Below, piece by piece: positions 17,514 to 25,725 of a stretch of DNA of 64,000 nucleotides (its first letter is position 1; each line of letters opens with the position of its first letter). Both the position numbers and the translations under genes were made by a program. The notes beneath the pieces were generated by a model. That model was not told the DNA's origin. It searched no databases and saw nothing but the letters and a program-made list of their open reading frames with translations. The stretch comes from Mucilaginibacter terrigena (GTDB lineage: Bacteria; Bacteroidota; Bacteroidia; Sphingobacteriales; Sphingobacteriaceae): contig NZ_SEWG01000003.1 of NCBI RefSeq assembly GCF_004168255.1, forward strand, positions 310,001 to 374,000. Reading direction: 5' to 3'.

Positions 17514-20170
17514 GCTTTATTTCTGCGTTGCTTTTTAAGGTAAATAAAAGCCATTATTATTACTAATGCACCCCCCATTGCTGCATACCAATAAACTTTA
17601 TTACTAACTGCCTGTAAATATACCGGCTCATCGGCACCCATCAGAATAAGGCTATCCCAGTAGTAGGGCAGGTACATGACGTCGGATGCTTGGGCTTTAT
17701 TCAGCCACGCTAATTTTGCCTGGTGTAATGCCGCACCGCTGCTTTGCCCTCTAAGTAAGAACTTATACATGTCCGCCGTTATTTGCGACACCGCTTCGTC
17801 GTTAACATTCCACAAACCTGCAATGGTGGCGGGCGTACCAATAGCGCTAAAACCGCGCGAAAGGCTAATGATCCCTTCGCCTTTTGCCAGCAGGCCGTCA
17901 CCGGTGCGGCAGGCGCTTAAAACGATCAGATTAGGTTTATTGCGCCGGGCCAGTAATTCAAACAGGAACAGCTTGTCCTTCCCAAAATCAAGCGTCGGCT
18001 CCTTATTTATACCGCTTAAGTAAGCATGCGTACTGATGTGCAGCGTACCCGAATTTTCAAAGCTGTTGAAAAAGGTTTTAGTACTAACCTCATCATCATA
18101 CAAATAATCGCCCTTTACTAATTTGCTGATAGCAGTGGCTTCTTTTTTTACAGCGATGATGGGCGTATTGTTACTGCCCTCGTGCGTTACAAACAATCCG
18201 CTGAAAGCATCCCTGTTTATATCCTTGGCTTTATTTTTTATCAGCGCGTTAAGCGAAAACGCGTAGGTTGTGGTCACTTTCCTGATGAGGAAGGGCCATT
18301 TTGACATAGCCGGCTCATATTTATTACCAGTGATAAGTCCATCGAACGACAGGTAACCCAGCACATCATCGGCTATAACACATAAGCGTTCGTTTGCTTG
18401 CAGCGGGGTATTTTTAAAAAGGGTTGTATAGATCTGGTTCGATGCCAGGAAAAACTCTTTCGGAGAGTTTAGCATCGCATCAGGCCCGTTACGGTAATAA
18501 GTATTGATGAACAGGGTAAGCTGCGCCCTTAAACTATCTGTACCGCCAATTCGCGAAACTGCGTTAACATACCGATTTTTAATATCGATGGCATAAACAA
18601 ACCGGGTCCCAAAAAAGAACTCTATGGCATGTATTCCTTCAGGCAAAGCAGCCAATATAGCAGCCGAAGGCAACACCGAACCGGCCGCCTGCTCGCGGTA
18701 TTTTTTGTTAAGTAACGACAGGTCATACTTAAGCGCATTTACTTTTTTCTGGTATTTGGCGCCATCTTTTTCTGTCATTACCAGGCGTTCGTTATAGGCA
18801 ATGGCACGCTCCAGATCCAACCGTTTGCGCAGGCTGGTATCGTGTATGTTGGTGGCCAGCTGCTGTTTGGTGCGCTGTATCTGGTCGGCCAGGGTGCGGG
18901 CTTTGGTTTGCTCGGCAATTTCCAGTATTAGGTTAAGGTATTTTTTATCGTAAGCTGTATTGTATAAACCCATAGCCATTTCTATAGCGGTTTCGGCCAG
19001 TTCCTTGCCATCCTGCTGCAGGCGTTCCTTGGTTTTATTATCGGCAAATTCCTTTCTTATTTTATCGTTTGCCAGCAAAGCGTAACGCATGTTTTCAAGT
19101 GCCTGCCCATCCTGCTTTAAAAGCCGGTAGGTTAGGGCTTTCTCGTGAAAAATTTCCACCAGTTTATTCTCGCCGTATATATTTTGTGCCAGTGTTTTGT
19201 TTTGCAGGGTATTTATCCGCAGTATGCGCAAGGCATTATCAAATAATATAAGCGCTTTTTCAGGATGGTTTCTTAGCCGTTCTATTTTGCCTAAGCGTGC
19301 GGTAAGGTTGGCTTTTTCGCGCAGCCGATAACCCTTAAACCATATATCGATAATACTTAAGGCAGCCTTAAAGCTGTTTTCGGCTGCATTTAACTGGCCG
19401 GCCTTCAAATCAATATCGCCCAATGTGGTGTAAGCGCCAAATTTCCCGTAAGCCGTTTCCTGATCAGGTTTTTTTTGCGATGATATGTTCTTTTGGAGCA
19501 GCGCCCTGGCTTTTGGCAGTTGGTTTTGATCGTTGAAGATCTCGGCCAAAATGTTTTGCAGCCTGAACTTGATAGCCGGGCTTTTAACAAGTTTTTCGCC
19601 CCTGGCAACGCAATTGGCTGCCATATCCAAGTTGCCCATGGTGTAATAAGCAATAGCCATGTTATTATAGGTGGAGGCGATATCATCAGCGTTTTCAAAA
19701 GCATTTAAACGGTCTACCGTTTTTTGCTGGATAAATACGGCACGCTCTAAATCGCCAAGGCGGGTGTAGTTATTGCTTAGTGGTTTAAATACATACTCCA
19801 CCACGTCAAATTGCATTACCTTGTATTTATAAAAATAGGCGTAGGCTTCTTCGTAATAGTTAATGGAGCTGAGGATATCACCAACTTGCAATTGGTCGTA
19901 CCCTTGTGTGCTTAACAAGGTCAGCCATGCTATCCGCTCTTCAAGGGTTACAGGTTGTCGCCAAACATCTTTTTGGGTAGCAAGTAAAAAGGGCAATTGT
20001 TGCGGGTTGGCGTTTACATAGTCTATACGCTGGTAAAGCCATTCGGTAAGGTCGTTCTTAGCTTTTAAGTCTGCCAGGTTTTTACTTATGGTTGCATCCT
20101 GTGCATAAGCGGCTGCATGGCAAAAGGCCAGGCAAAGCAGCACAAAAAAGCGTAAATACTTCAGCGGCAT
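17510..20170 (-). CDS. secreted, membrane-anchored TPR-CHAT caspase-like protease
   Basis: An 886-residue protein with a signal peptide (1-24, AYAQ), TPR-type helical repeats from about 90 to 440, a coiled-coil linker (about 440-495) and a C-terminal CHAT domain (about 500-845). CHAT is the caspase-like clan CD peptidase fold; its dyad is visible as H715 (LHISTHAY) and C754 (LSACRTGDG), followed by GLWNVNDEAV. A membrane helix lies at 857-878 with a basic tail KKQRRNKA. The topology therefore puts TPRs and protease in the periplasm, anchored to the inner membrane. It is the last gene of a minus-strand run with a PKD/barrel protein and a ZU5-like lipoprotein. TPR-CHAT proteins act elsewhere as signal-activated proteases (separase, Csx29). 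Confidence 0.88.
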   Translation of the reverse strand: MPLKYLRFFVLLCLAFCHAAAYAQDATISKNLADLKAKNDLTEWLYQRIDYVNANPQQLPFLLATQKDVWRQPVTLEERIAWLTLLSTQGYDQLQVGDILSSINYYEEAYAYFYKYKVMQFDVVEYVFKPLSNNYTRLGDLERAVFIQQKTVDRLNAFENADDIASTYNNMAIAYYTMGNLDMAANCVARGEKLVKSPAIKFRLQNILAEIFNDQNQLPKARALLQKNISSQKKPDQETAYGKFGAYTTLGDIDLKAGQLNAAENSFKAALSIIDIWFKGYRLREKANLTARLGKIERLRNHPEKALILFDNALRILRINTLQNKTLAQNIYGENKLVEIFHEKALTYRLLKQDGQALENMRYALLANDKIRKEFADNKTKERLQQDGKELAETAIEMAMGLYNTAYDKKYLNLILEIAEQTKARTLADQIQRTKQQLATNIHDTSLRKRLDLERAIAYNERLVMTEKDGAKYQKKVNALKYDLSLLNKKYREQAAGSVLPSAAILAALPEGIHAIEFFFGTRFVYAIDIKNRYVNAVSRIGGTDSLRAQLTLFINTYYRNGPDAMLNSPKEFFLASNQIYTTLFKNTPLQANERLCVIADDVLGYLSFDGLITGNKYEPAMSKWPFLIRKVTTTYAFSLNALIKNKAKDINRDAFSGLFVTHEGSNNTPIIAVKKEATAISKLVKGDYLYDDEVSTKTFFNSFENSGTLHISTHAYLSGINKEPTLDFGKDKLFLFELLARRNKPNLIVLSACRTGDGLLAKGEGIISLSRGFSAIGTPATIAGLWNVNDEAVSQITADMYKFLLRGQSSGAALHQAKLAWLNKAQASDVMYLPYYWDSLILMGADEPVYLQAVSNKVYWYAAMGGALVIIMAFIYLKKQRRNKA

Positions 20171-20207
20171 AGATAAAGGTTATGCTACTAAAATAGGTTA
20201 TTTTATA

Positions 20208-22214
20208 TTAAAACTTCCAGGTTACATAGGTGCTTGCGTGTGATACAGAAGATTTTGGATCGTAAAAATACCTGAAACCAATAGCCGGCCCTACACGCAC
20301 TTTGCCCACAACAACATCGGCAAAAACAGAAGCCCGCACGTCAGAGAAGGCATTCGTTATCTTATCTTTCAATACTGATAGGTTCAGATCGGGTGTGCCC
20401 TGTATACCGCTAAGCATATAGTTTATATCACGCTTTGATGTGTTGTTTATATCAAGCGCCAGCAAAGCCCCAACCCCCGCGCCAACGTAATCATTAAAAC
20501 TATACCGTAATGATACAGGCACAATATTAATGGTTGTTATTTTATTTGATAACGTGCGCGAACGATTAGAAATAACATAGCGGTCTTTCCCAATCACCGT
20601 ATCTTTATTAGCGGTTATCGTTTTAGTATCCGAAACTTCTTTAAAATCGCTCAGGTAAATTTCGGCCTGCAGGTATTTCCGGTATGGCGAGTAAGGCGCA
20701 ATGCTTGCGCCGATAGTGTAATTCTTTTGGGTTAGATAACTGTTGCTTTTAGTTTGAATTGGAAAGCCAAAGCCCAGGATAATTGCCGGCGAAAGCCCCG
20801 GTTTAAAGCGGCCGGTAGCACGGTTGGTAACAATTGGCTCGTTCTTATCGAAAATGATAGAGCCGCGTGTGTAAATAGGCAGCTTTTTTGGCTTCTCCTG
20901 AAACTTTATTTTATACTCCACAAAGCCCTTGGTTGAGTCGGCATCGTGTACGCCTTCCTGCTGAGTGCCGGGCAAATAAATGTTATTGAACACAAAATTC
21001 ACGCTGTCTTTTCCCGGCAAGACATTCAGGCAGCTTTGGTTGGCATAAGCGCTGTCGCAGCTTTTTAGTTCGGGTTTTGTACGACTTACTTTGATGGTTG
21101 TCACATCAAATACCGGCGAAATGCGGACACCAACATTCACCTTTTTTGCCGGGCCTTTGCCGGTGTTTTGGAAATCTACCCGATAGGTCAATTCGCGGTG
21201 TTTGCCGGTAAAACGGTAATCCATCCGTGTTTTGCGCAACGACATTTTATTAGGATCGTGCGAGGCTACGATCTGTAGCTCCACGCTAAAAATTTCCTTC
21301 TCTATCCTTGGGTCATCGGGTACAAAAACACCGGTAAGGCGCACAATGGCATTGGTGTCCTTGATCATTTCGGGCGTGGTTTTAAAGTTCATAAACACGA
21401 AGTTTTCCTGCCCTGCCTTTAACCCCTCAAAATGCCATGCCTTGCTGCTTTTAAAATTCTTTACCTGGTCGAGCAAAACCAGGGCTTCTTTAGCCAATAT
21501 CTCATCTATTTGTTCCTGCAATATACCAGGGCTTAAAGATGCGTAATACAAATTATCCTTTTGCTTTTTAACCGGCATGGCTGCAAAGGCATTTAACTTT
21601 TCAAGATCTTCGCTTTTTTCGTTGTGGTAGGTCCGAGTTTCTGAAAGTTCGAAATTATTGCTGCTAAATTCCCTGTCGTTATATAAAATAGCGATGGTGC
21701 CGCCCAGGTTTTGGGTCATGCTGCCTGCTTTGTTGCGGTAGCCCAGTATCATCATCATATCGTCGCCGGGTTTAGGCTGGCAGTTATTCTTTAGGGTGAT
21801 GCTGCTACCGGGTTGAAAAAGATTGCCGGGTACCTGCACCGCAGCCAGCATAGCCTTCGCCGATTTTACAATGATCTTTTTTGGCCGGGTTGGCGGGCGC
21901 TTGCCATCGTCGTAATTATTGGTAGTATACAGGCGTACATTATAGGTGAGGGCGCTATCTAAATAAGTGTGTACAGGGTCTTTCTCAAAACTGAAACTGC
22001 CATCGCCAAACTCCCAAAAATAGGTATAAAACGGGGCCGGGGCACCGGCAATTGGCCGTAGCGGCCGCAGCTGCGGACTGAATTTCACCACACCATTATC
22101 TTCTGTATGGTTAATGATGGCCGGGATGGTATCACTTGGTAATATCGCCGGGGCAACCTGCGCTTGCAGGTTTACGCTGAGGCAGATGAATGCAAATAAT
22201 AATATCTTTTTCAT
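20208..22214 (-). CDS. PKD-domain protein with C-terminal beta-barrel-like region
   Basis: A 668-residue exported protein with signal peptide 1-19 (LQAQ). A PKD domain (about 45-115, YFWEFGDGSFSFEKDPVHTY) is followed by a beta-rich middle region with an immunoglobulin/DUF11-like section (YRVDFQNTGKGPAKKVNVGV, SIIFDKNEPIVTNRA). The last ~190 residues have alternating amphipathic strands and end in YVTWKF, a terminal aromatic typical of outer-membrane barrels. It may sit in the outer membrane with the PKD part exposed or periplasmic. It precedes the CHAT gene by 37 bases, so the two are probably one transcript. No enzymatic motif is seen. Confidence 0.8.
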   Translation of the reverse strand: MKKILLFAFICLSVNLQAQVAPAILPSDTIPAIINHTEDNGVVKFSPQLRPLRPIAGAPAPFYTYFWEFGDGSFSFEKDPVHTYLDSALTYNVRLYTTNNYDDGKRPPTRPKKIIVKSAKAMLAAVQVPGNLFQPGSSITLKNNCQPKPGDDMMMILGYRNKAGSMTQNLGGTIAILYNDREFSSNNFELSETRTYHNEKSEDLEKLNAFAAMPVKKQKDNLYYASLSPGILQEQIDEILAKEALVLLDQVKNFKSSKAWHFEGLKAGQENFVFMNFKTTPEMIKDTNAIVRLTGVFVPDDPRIEKEIFSVELQIVASHDPNKMSLRKTRMDYRFTGKHRELTYRVDFQNTGKGPAKKVNVGVRISPVFDVTTIKVSRTKPELKSCDSAYANQSCLNVLPGKDSVNFVFNNIYLPGTQQEGVHDADSTKGFVEYKIKFQEKPKKLPIYTRGSIIFDKNEPIVTNRATGRFKPGLSPAIILGFGFPIQTKSNSYLTQKNYTIGASIAPYSPYRKYLQAEIYLSDFKEVSDTKTITANKDTVIGKDRYVISNRSRTLSNKITTINIVPVSLRYSFNDYVGAGVGALLALDINNTSKRDINYMLSGIQGTPDLNLSVLKDKITNAFSDVRASVFADVVVGKVRVGPAIGFRYFYDPKSSVSHASTYVTWKF

Positions 22215-22269
22215 GTGAGCAGGGGCAGGGCTGGTTAGGTAAAAAACAATTAAATATAAAAACTTATAA

Positions 22270-22307
22270 CCATAATAAGCGGCCTTAAAAAGGCCGCCAT
22301 ATTATGG
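22270..22307 (-). terminator. strong intergenic hairpin inside the CHAT gene cluster
   Basis: GCGGCCTT/AAGGCCGC (22279-22286 with 22290-22297) is extended by CCATAAT/ATTATGG (22270-22276 with 22301-22307). It lies between the lipoprotein gene (ends 22328) and the PKD/barrel gene (starts 22214). No long T-tract follows, so partial termination or mRNA protection, giving more lipoprotein than downstream products, is more likely than full termination. Confidence 0.5.
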
Positions 22308-22327
22308 TCATAAAATTATAGGTAGAA

Positions 22328-23329
22328 TTAATAACCATCCAGGCTGTTGATAGCTGTCTGTACCGCTGCTTCAGTAGTTTCGGTTAGGGTTAGGGTTACG
22401 TGCTGGCTGGCAACAATAGTGCTTTCCAGTTCGCCGTAGTAGTATTTGCCATCTTTGATAGAGAAGGTAAGAAATTTACCTTCAACACCTACCGGCATTA
22501 CATCGTCATAACTTTTAACACTATTGGGGCCTGTTGTAGTGTATAACTGGGCGGCAACGTTGCTGCCTTTGGCGCAGAAGTACACATAAGTTTCGCCGCT
22601 GTACGAGTGGAATGAAGATAATGTACCGGGATTTCCAACAAGGTCAACATTAACGGTAGTTTTTGGATTGCTGTAGCTATAAAATACGTCGGTGTTTATC
22701 CAGCCGGTGTTGCCAAAATTAAAGGTGAAGTTGTTATCAACAGCTACAACTTCCTTGCCGCCACCCTGGCCGTTAGGGCCTTTACGTGGCGCTGCCCATG
22801 CCATTTGTGCGGCTGCGCCGGCTACAAGCGGATTACCACCCTGGTCAACCCCCTCCCAAAGTTGGGTAATACCGCTTCTTTTAGCCGGAATAGAAATTTC
22901 CATCGGCACAGCCAGGTTAGCATCAATGCTGGTGCCATTTACTTTTACATCTACATATATAAAACCATCTGATGCAAGGGGCGCACCGCTACTGTGGTTA
23001 GTGTTGCTGCCGTAAAACAATACGTCGCTTCTTTTTAATACTTCAACAGCTTCTACAGTTACCAGCCCTGTTGCGGCTACACCTGCAATGTTTAAAGACC
23101 CTGCCGGGAAGGTGATTTTTGTACCGCCTTTAAGTGTTACACTTTTTGGCAGGGCCGATGCATCAATTTGTACTTTTTGTGTTTTAGGTGCGTTACTGGC
23201 CACAAATTGTTGTGCGTTGCCATCAGGGTTGGTGGGTACAAAGCCCATGTCGTTTTTGTCTTTTGTGCAGGCTGCTGATAATAACAATAATGCTGCTACT
23301 GATACTGAGGTTAAATTGAACTTTTTCAT
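22328..23329 (-). CDS. lipoprotein with ZU5-like domain
   Basis: A 333-residue lipoprotein with lipobox SAAC and Cys21. Residues about 58-150 resemble the ZU5-like beta domain common in Bacteroidota lipoproteins: VTLKGGTKITFPAGSL, a central GLVTVEAVEVLKRSDVLFYG, then a second strand set ending VPMEISIPAKRS. The remainder is beta-rich (VFYSYSNPKTTVNVDLVG, SGETYVYFCAKGS) without known catalytic motifs. ZU5 domains in eukaryotes partner with death-fold and caspase machinery (for example PIDD), which makes its place beside a CHAT caspase-like protease notable, though homology at that level is only suggested. It begins 167 bases from the divergent sigma factor gene. Confidence 0.78.
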   Translation of the reverse strand: MKKFNLTSVSVAALLLLSAACTKDKNDMGFVPTNPDGNAQQFVASNAPKTQKVQIDASALPKSVTLKGGTKITFPAGSLNIAGVAATGLVTVEAVEVLKRSDVLFYGSNTNHSSGAPLASDGFIYVDVKVNGTSIDANLAVPMEISIPAKRSGITQLWEGVDQGGNPLVAGAAAQMAWAAPRKGPNGQGGGKEVVAVDNNFTFNFGNTGWINTDVFYSYSNPKTTVNVDLVGNPGTLSSFHSYSGETYVYFCAKGSNVAAQLYTTTGPNSVKSYDDVMPVGVEGKFLTFSIKDGKYYYGELESTIVASQHVTLTLTETTEAAVQTAINSLDGY

Positions 23330-23445
23330 GATCGTGGTTTTTAATTTTTTTATTGCTTACTCTGTTTTGGCTTTTCAGCGTTACGCCGTGTTTTATCGTT
23401 GTTTGCATCTATATCAGCGGCGCTTAAAATTTGTTACCCCCTTTT

Positions 23446-23473
23446 TTGAAAATATTTTTAAATATTATTTTTC
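23446..23473 (+). promoter_or_regulatory. possible Bacteroidota-type promoter of the sigma factor gene
   Basis: TTG at 23446-23448 is followed after 17 bases by TATTTTTC (23466-23473), one base from the consensus TAnnTTTG, and 23 bases later comes the ATG at 23497. An AATATTT/AAATATT inverted repeat lies between the two boxes. AT-richness makes chance matches likely. Confidence 0.3.
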
Positions 23474-23496
23474 GTACTTTCCACCAACCTAAGTTT

Positions 23497-24051
23497 ATGG
23501 CAAAAGCAACCCATCCAGATCAGCGTTACGTTACTGCCTTATTAAATAATGACGCGGCATTAATAGATGAGATATATAAAAGCTGTGCCCGGCAGGTTAA
23601 GTCATACATCTGTTTTAATAATGGCAATGAGGATGACGCGGCCGATATTTTCCAGGAAGCATTAATTGATATATATCACCAGGCAAAAAACAAAGATCTG
23701 CAGCTTACCTGCCCCTTTAATGCTTTTGTTTTTTTGGTATGCAAACGCAAGTGGTTTAACGAGTTGAAAAAAAGAGCGGTTTTACCGGTAACAAATAACC
23801 CCGACGATGTATTAGATAGCAGCGAGGATACTTTTGCGCTTGCTGAGGAACTTGAACAGCAGACCGAACAGAACAACAGGTTTGTGGCTGCTTTTGAGAA
23901 ACTTGGTGAAAAGTGTAAAGAAATTATCCGTTGGAGCATGCAGGGCGAAGCACAGGAAAAAGTGGCCGAAGCCATGGGTGTTACTTACGGGTACCTGCGC
24001 AAAAAAAAATCGGAGTGTATGGCATCTTTGGTAAAAATGGTTCAATCTTAA
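23497..24051 (+). CDS. ECF-type RNA polymerase sigma factor
   Basis: Small sigma-70 family factor (184 aa from the ATG chosen). Region 2 is recognisable in GNEDDAADIFQEALIDIYHQ and the downstream FVFLVCKRKWFNELKKR; region 4 in CKEIIRWSMQGEAQEKVAEAMGVTYGYLRKKKSEC, a helix-turn-helix for -35 recognition. The ATG at 23497 (MAKATHPDQRY) is preferred to a TTG at 23431, which would add an unusual hydrophobic leader. The next gene starts 6 bases after the stop and has the layout of an anti-sigma factor. Divergent genes encode a lipoprotein, an envelope protein and a CHAT protease; these are plausible targets or controllers. Confidence 0.88.
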   Translation: MAKATHPDQRYVTALLNNDAALIDEIYKSCARQVKSYICFNNGNEDDAADIFQEALIDIYHQAKNKDLQLTCPFNAFVFLVCKRKWFNELKKRAVLPVTNNPDDVLDSSEDTFALAEELEQQTEQNNRFVAAFEKLGEKCKEIIRWSMQGEAQEKVAEAMGVTYGYLRKKKSECMASLVKMVQS

Positions 24052-24057
24052 TGTAAA

Positions 24058-24792
24058 ATGGCGATGGATAACGATAGCCTGCTACAGGCAGCAAATTATG
24101 TAGACGGAGAAATGGAGCCGCAGCAGCAAAAGGATTTTGAACTGCAAATGCAGGCTGATGCCGAACTGCGCGCGTATGTTGAGCAGTACCGCCAGGCAAA
24201 AACTGCACTAAAAACACACCTAACGCCTGATGCTAACCTTAATAACTTAAAACAAACGCTTAACGGTTTAAATAAAACTCATTTTAAACCCGGGGCCAAA
24301 GTAGTATCATTTAAAGCATATACCCGCTGGATCACCGGCGTGGCGGCAGTGCTTATATTGGGGTTAATAGTATTTAATCCCTGGAAGAAAAGCCTGTATG
24401 ACGAATACACTATAAGCAGCAGTATGTCGGTTTCAGAGCGGGGCGAGGGATCGCAAACTAACCTGGAAAGGGCGGCTGCTTTTTATAATAAAAAGAATTA
24501 TGCCCAGGCCGAAAAACTACTGGCTAAAGAATATGCGGCTAACCCTAAAAACAGCATGGCCGCATATTACTATAGCATAACCCTGATACAGGATAAGCAG
24601 GAAGCCAGCGGTCGCGAAATTTTGCAACAACTATATGCCGGCGAATCGGCATTTAAGTACGATGCCGCTTACTATATCGCCTTAAGCTATGTAAAACAAA
24701 AGGATAATGTAAACGCCAAAAAATGGCTCAGGAATGTACCACCCGGAACATCTAACTATGCAAAAGCAAAAGAACTGGAAGGGAAGCTTTAG
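24058..24792 (+). CDS. membrane-anchored TPR protein, likely anti-sigma factor
   Basis: A 244-residue protein. Residues 1-85 form a helical cytoplasmic part with the pattern of anti-sigma N-termini (YVDGEMEPQQQKDFELQMQADAELRAYVEQYR), residues 90-107 a membrane helix (WITGVAAVLILGLIVF), and residues about 135-240 TPR-like repeats (ERAAAFYNKKNYAQAEKLLAKEY, AAYYYSITLIQDKQEASGREIL) in the periplasm. Being 6 bases from the sigma gene and having this topology, it probably holds the sigma factor at the membrane and releases it when the periplasmic TPR part is bound or cut. No zinc ligands of the ZAS type are present. Confidence 0.82.
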   Translation: MAMDNDSLLQAANYVDGEMEPQQQKDFELQMQADAELRAYVEQYRQAKTALKTHLTPDANLNNLKQTLNGLNKTHFKPGAKVVSFKAYTRWITGVAAVLILGLIVFNPWKKSLYDEYTISSSMSVSERGEGSQTNLERAAAFYNKKNYAQAEKLLAKEYAANPKNSMAAYYYSITLIQDKQEASGREILQQLYAGESAFKYDAAYYIALSYVKQKDNVNAKKWLRNVPPGTSNYAKAKELEGKL

Positions 24793-24796
24793 AAAG

Positions 24797-24826
24797 AAAA
24801 AGGTTTAGCAATAGCTAAGCCTTTTT
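24797..24826. terminator. bidirectional terminator
   Basis: AAAAAGGTTTAGC (24797-24809) pairs with GCTAAGCCTTTTT (24814-24826) around AATA, with one G-U pair. T-tracts exist in both directions. The stop codon of the converging DoxX-like gene (24815-24817) lies within the stem. Confidence 0.8.
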
Positions 24827-25609
24827 TCTTTTAGTTTTACTTTTTGCTTCTTTTTTCCTGCTGATAGCTGCCAGTATGAACGCGCTGCTGCTAAATGCAA
24901 GGGCTTCAAAAGCGCTCACTATCTCGTTACCGTTTCCCCCGCGGGGATCGGCCATGGCACGGGGGACGTGCAATAATAGGAACCATATAAATATCATAAG
25001 TCCCAGCAGGTTTGCCGCCAGACGGAGTTTGATATTAAGTATAATACCCAGCGCTGCGGCTATAAGCGCTACCCCTGTAAAATAAGTCCAGAAAATGGGG
25101 AACTTTGCCCAGTGTGGCACAAGCCCGGGCACAAAACCTATGTAAACAAAATGTTCTATCCCAAATACAAGCATCGTAATAGCTAAAAAAAAGCGGCCCG
25201 CTGGCAGTATGGCTTCAAACCCGGTAACATAGGTGCCTGTTTTTGGTGATGATGCTGCAACAATAAATGCACAGCCGCTTAAAGCTAATATTTTAAGCGC
25301 GTTTGCCCAACTGCCTAAAAAACCGGGCGTGGTTCTGAACTGGTTTGGTATATGAAATACGATAAGTAAAGCCAGGAATAATAATCCTAAATATATTGCA
25401 GCCGGCCTTGCTTTACTATCAATAATTATAAGTGCGCCTATGGCAGCCACTATTGCGCTGCCTATCCAAACAACAACCGGCGATTTTACCAGGTCTTCGG
25501 GCCAGGGAAGTATCACCGGCATGTAAACAGAAAACACCACTTGCTGTACTGCAATGGCTATTATGGCAATGGCGAAAAGTATCCGCCAAATTTTAGTTGA
25601 ACTTTGCAT
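24815..25609 (-). CDS. DoxX-like integral membrane protein
   Basis: A 264-residue protein with about seven or eight hydrophobic helices arranged as two similar four-helix halves (FAIAIIAIAVQQVVF... and FFLAITMLVFGIEHFVYIG...), as in DoxX/DUF4267-like proteins. Conserved-looking features are GIEHFVYIGFVPGLVPHW and the lysine-rich cytoplasmic tail KKEAKSKTKRKK. DoxX family members are linked to quinone or thiol redox chemistry in some bacteria, but nothing here specifies that. ATG at 25609. Confidence 0.78.
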   Translation of the reverse strand: MQSSTKIWRILFAIAIIAIAVQQVVFSVYMPVILPWPEDLVKSPVVVWIGSAIVAAIGALIIIDSKARPAAIYLGLLFLALLIVFHIPNQFRTTPGFLGSWANALKILALSGCAFIVAASSPKTGTYVTGFEAILPAGRFFLAITMLVFGIEHFVYIGFVPGLVPHWAKFPIFWTYFTGVALIAAALGIILNIKLRLAANLLGLMIFIWFLLLHVPRAMADPRGGNGNEIVSAFEALAFSSSAFILAAISRKKEAKSKTKRKKA

Positions 25610-25676
25610 GATAAAGGTTTATAATGGGTTTATTTAATGCAATTTACAAACATAGCATTAACTGCCAAGTCTAATT

Positions 25677-25705
25677 TCGTTTTTATTTAAACTGGTGTAC
25701 ATTTG
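25677..25705 (+). promoter_or_regulatory. Bacteroidota-type promoter of the acyltransferase gene
   Basis: TTCG (25677-25680), a near match to the TTTG -33 box, lies 17 bases before a perfect TACATTTG (25698-25705, consensus TAnnTTTG). The ATG follows 20 bases later, giving a short leader. Confidence 0.5.
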
Positions 25706-25725
25706 ATGCCATAAACTAAAATCAA

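Noticed and set aside
23088..23492. 134-codon plus-strand frame
   Set aside because: Antisense to the ZU5-like lipoprotein gene and the sigma promoter region; composition is that of a reverse frame.
17510..24792. Type III-E CRISPR (Craspase) locus
   Set aside because: The TPR-CHAT and sigma factor recall it, but there is no repeat array, no gRAMP effector and the CHAT protein is exported.
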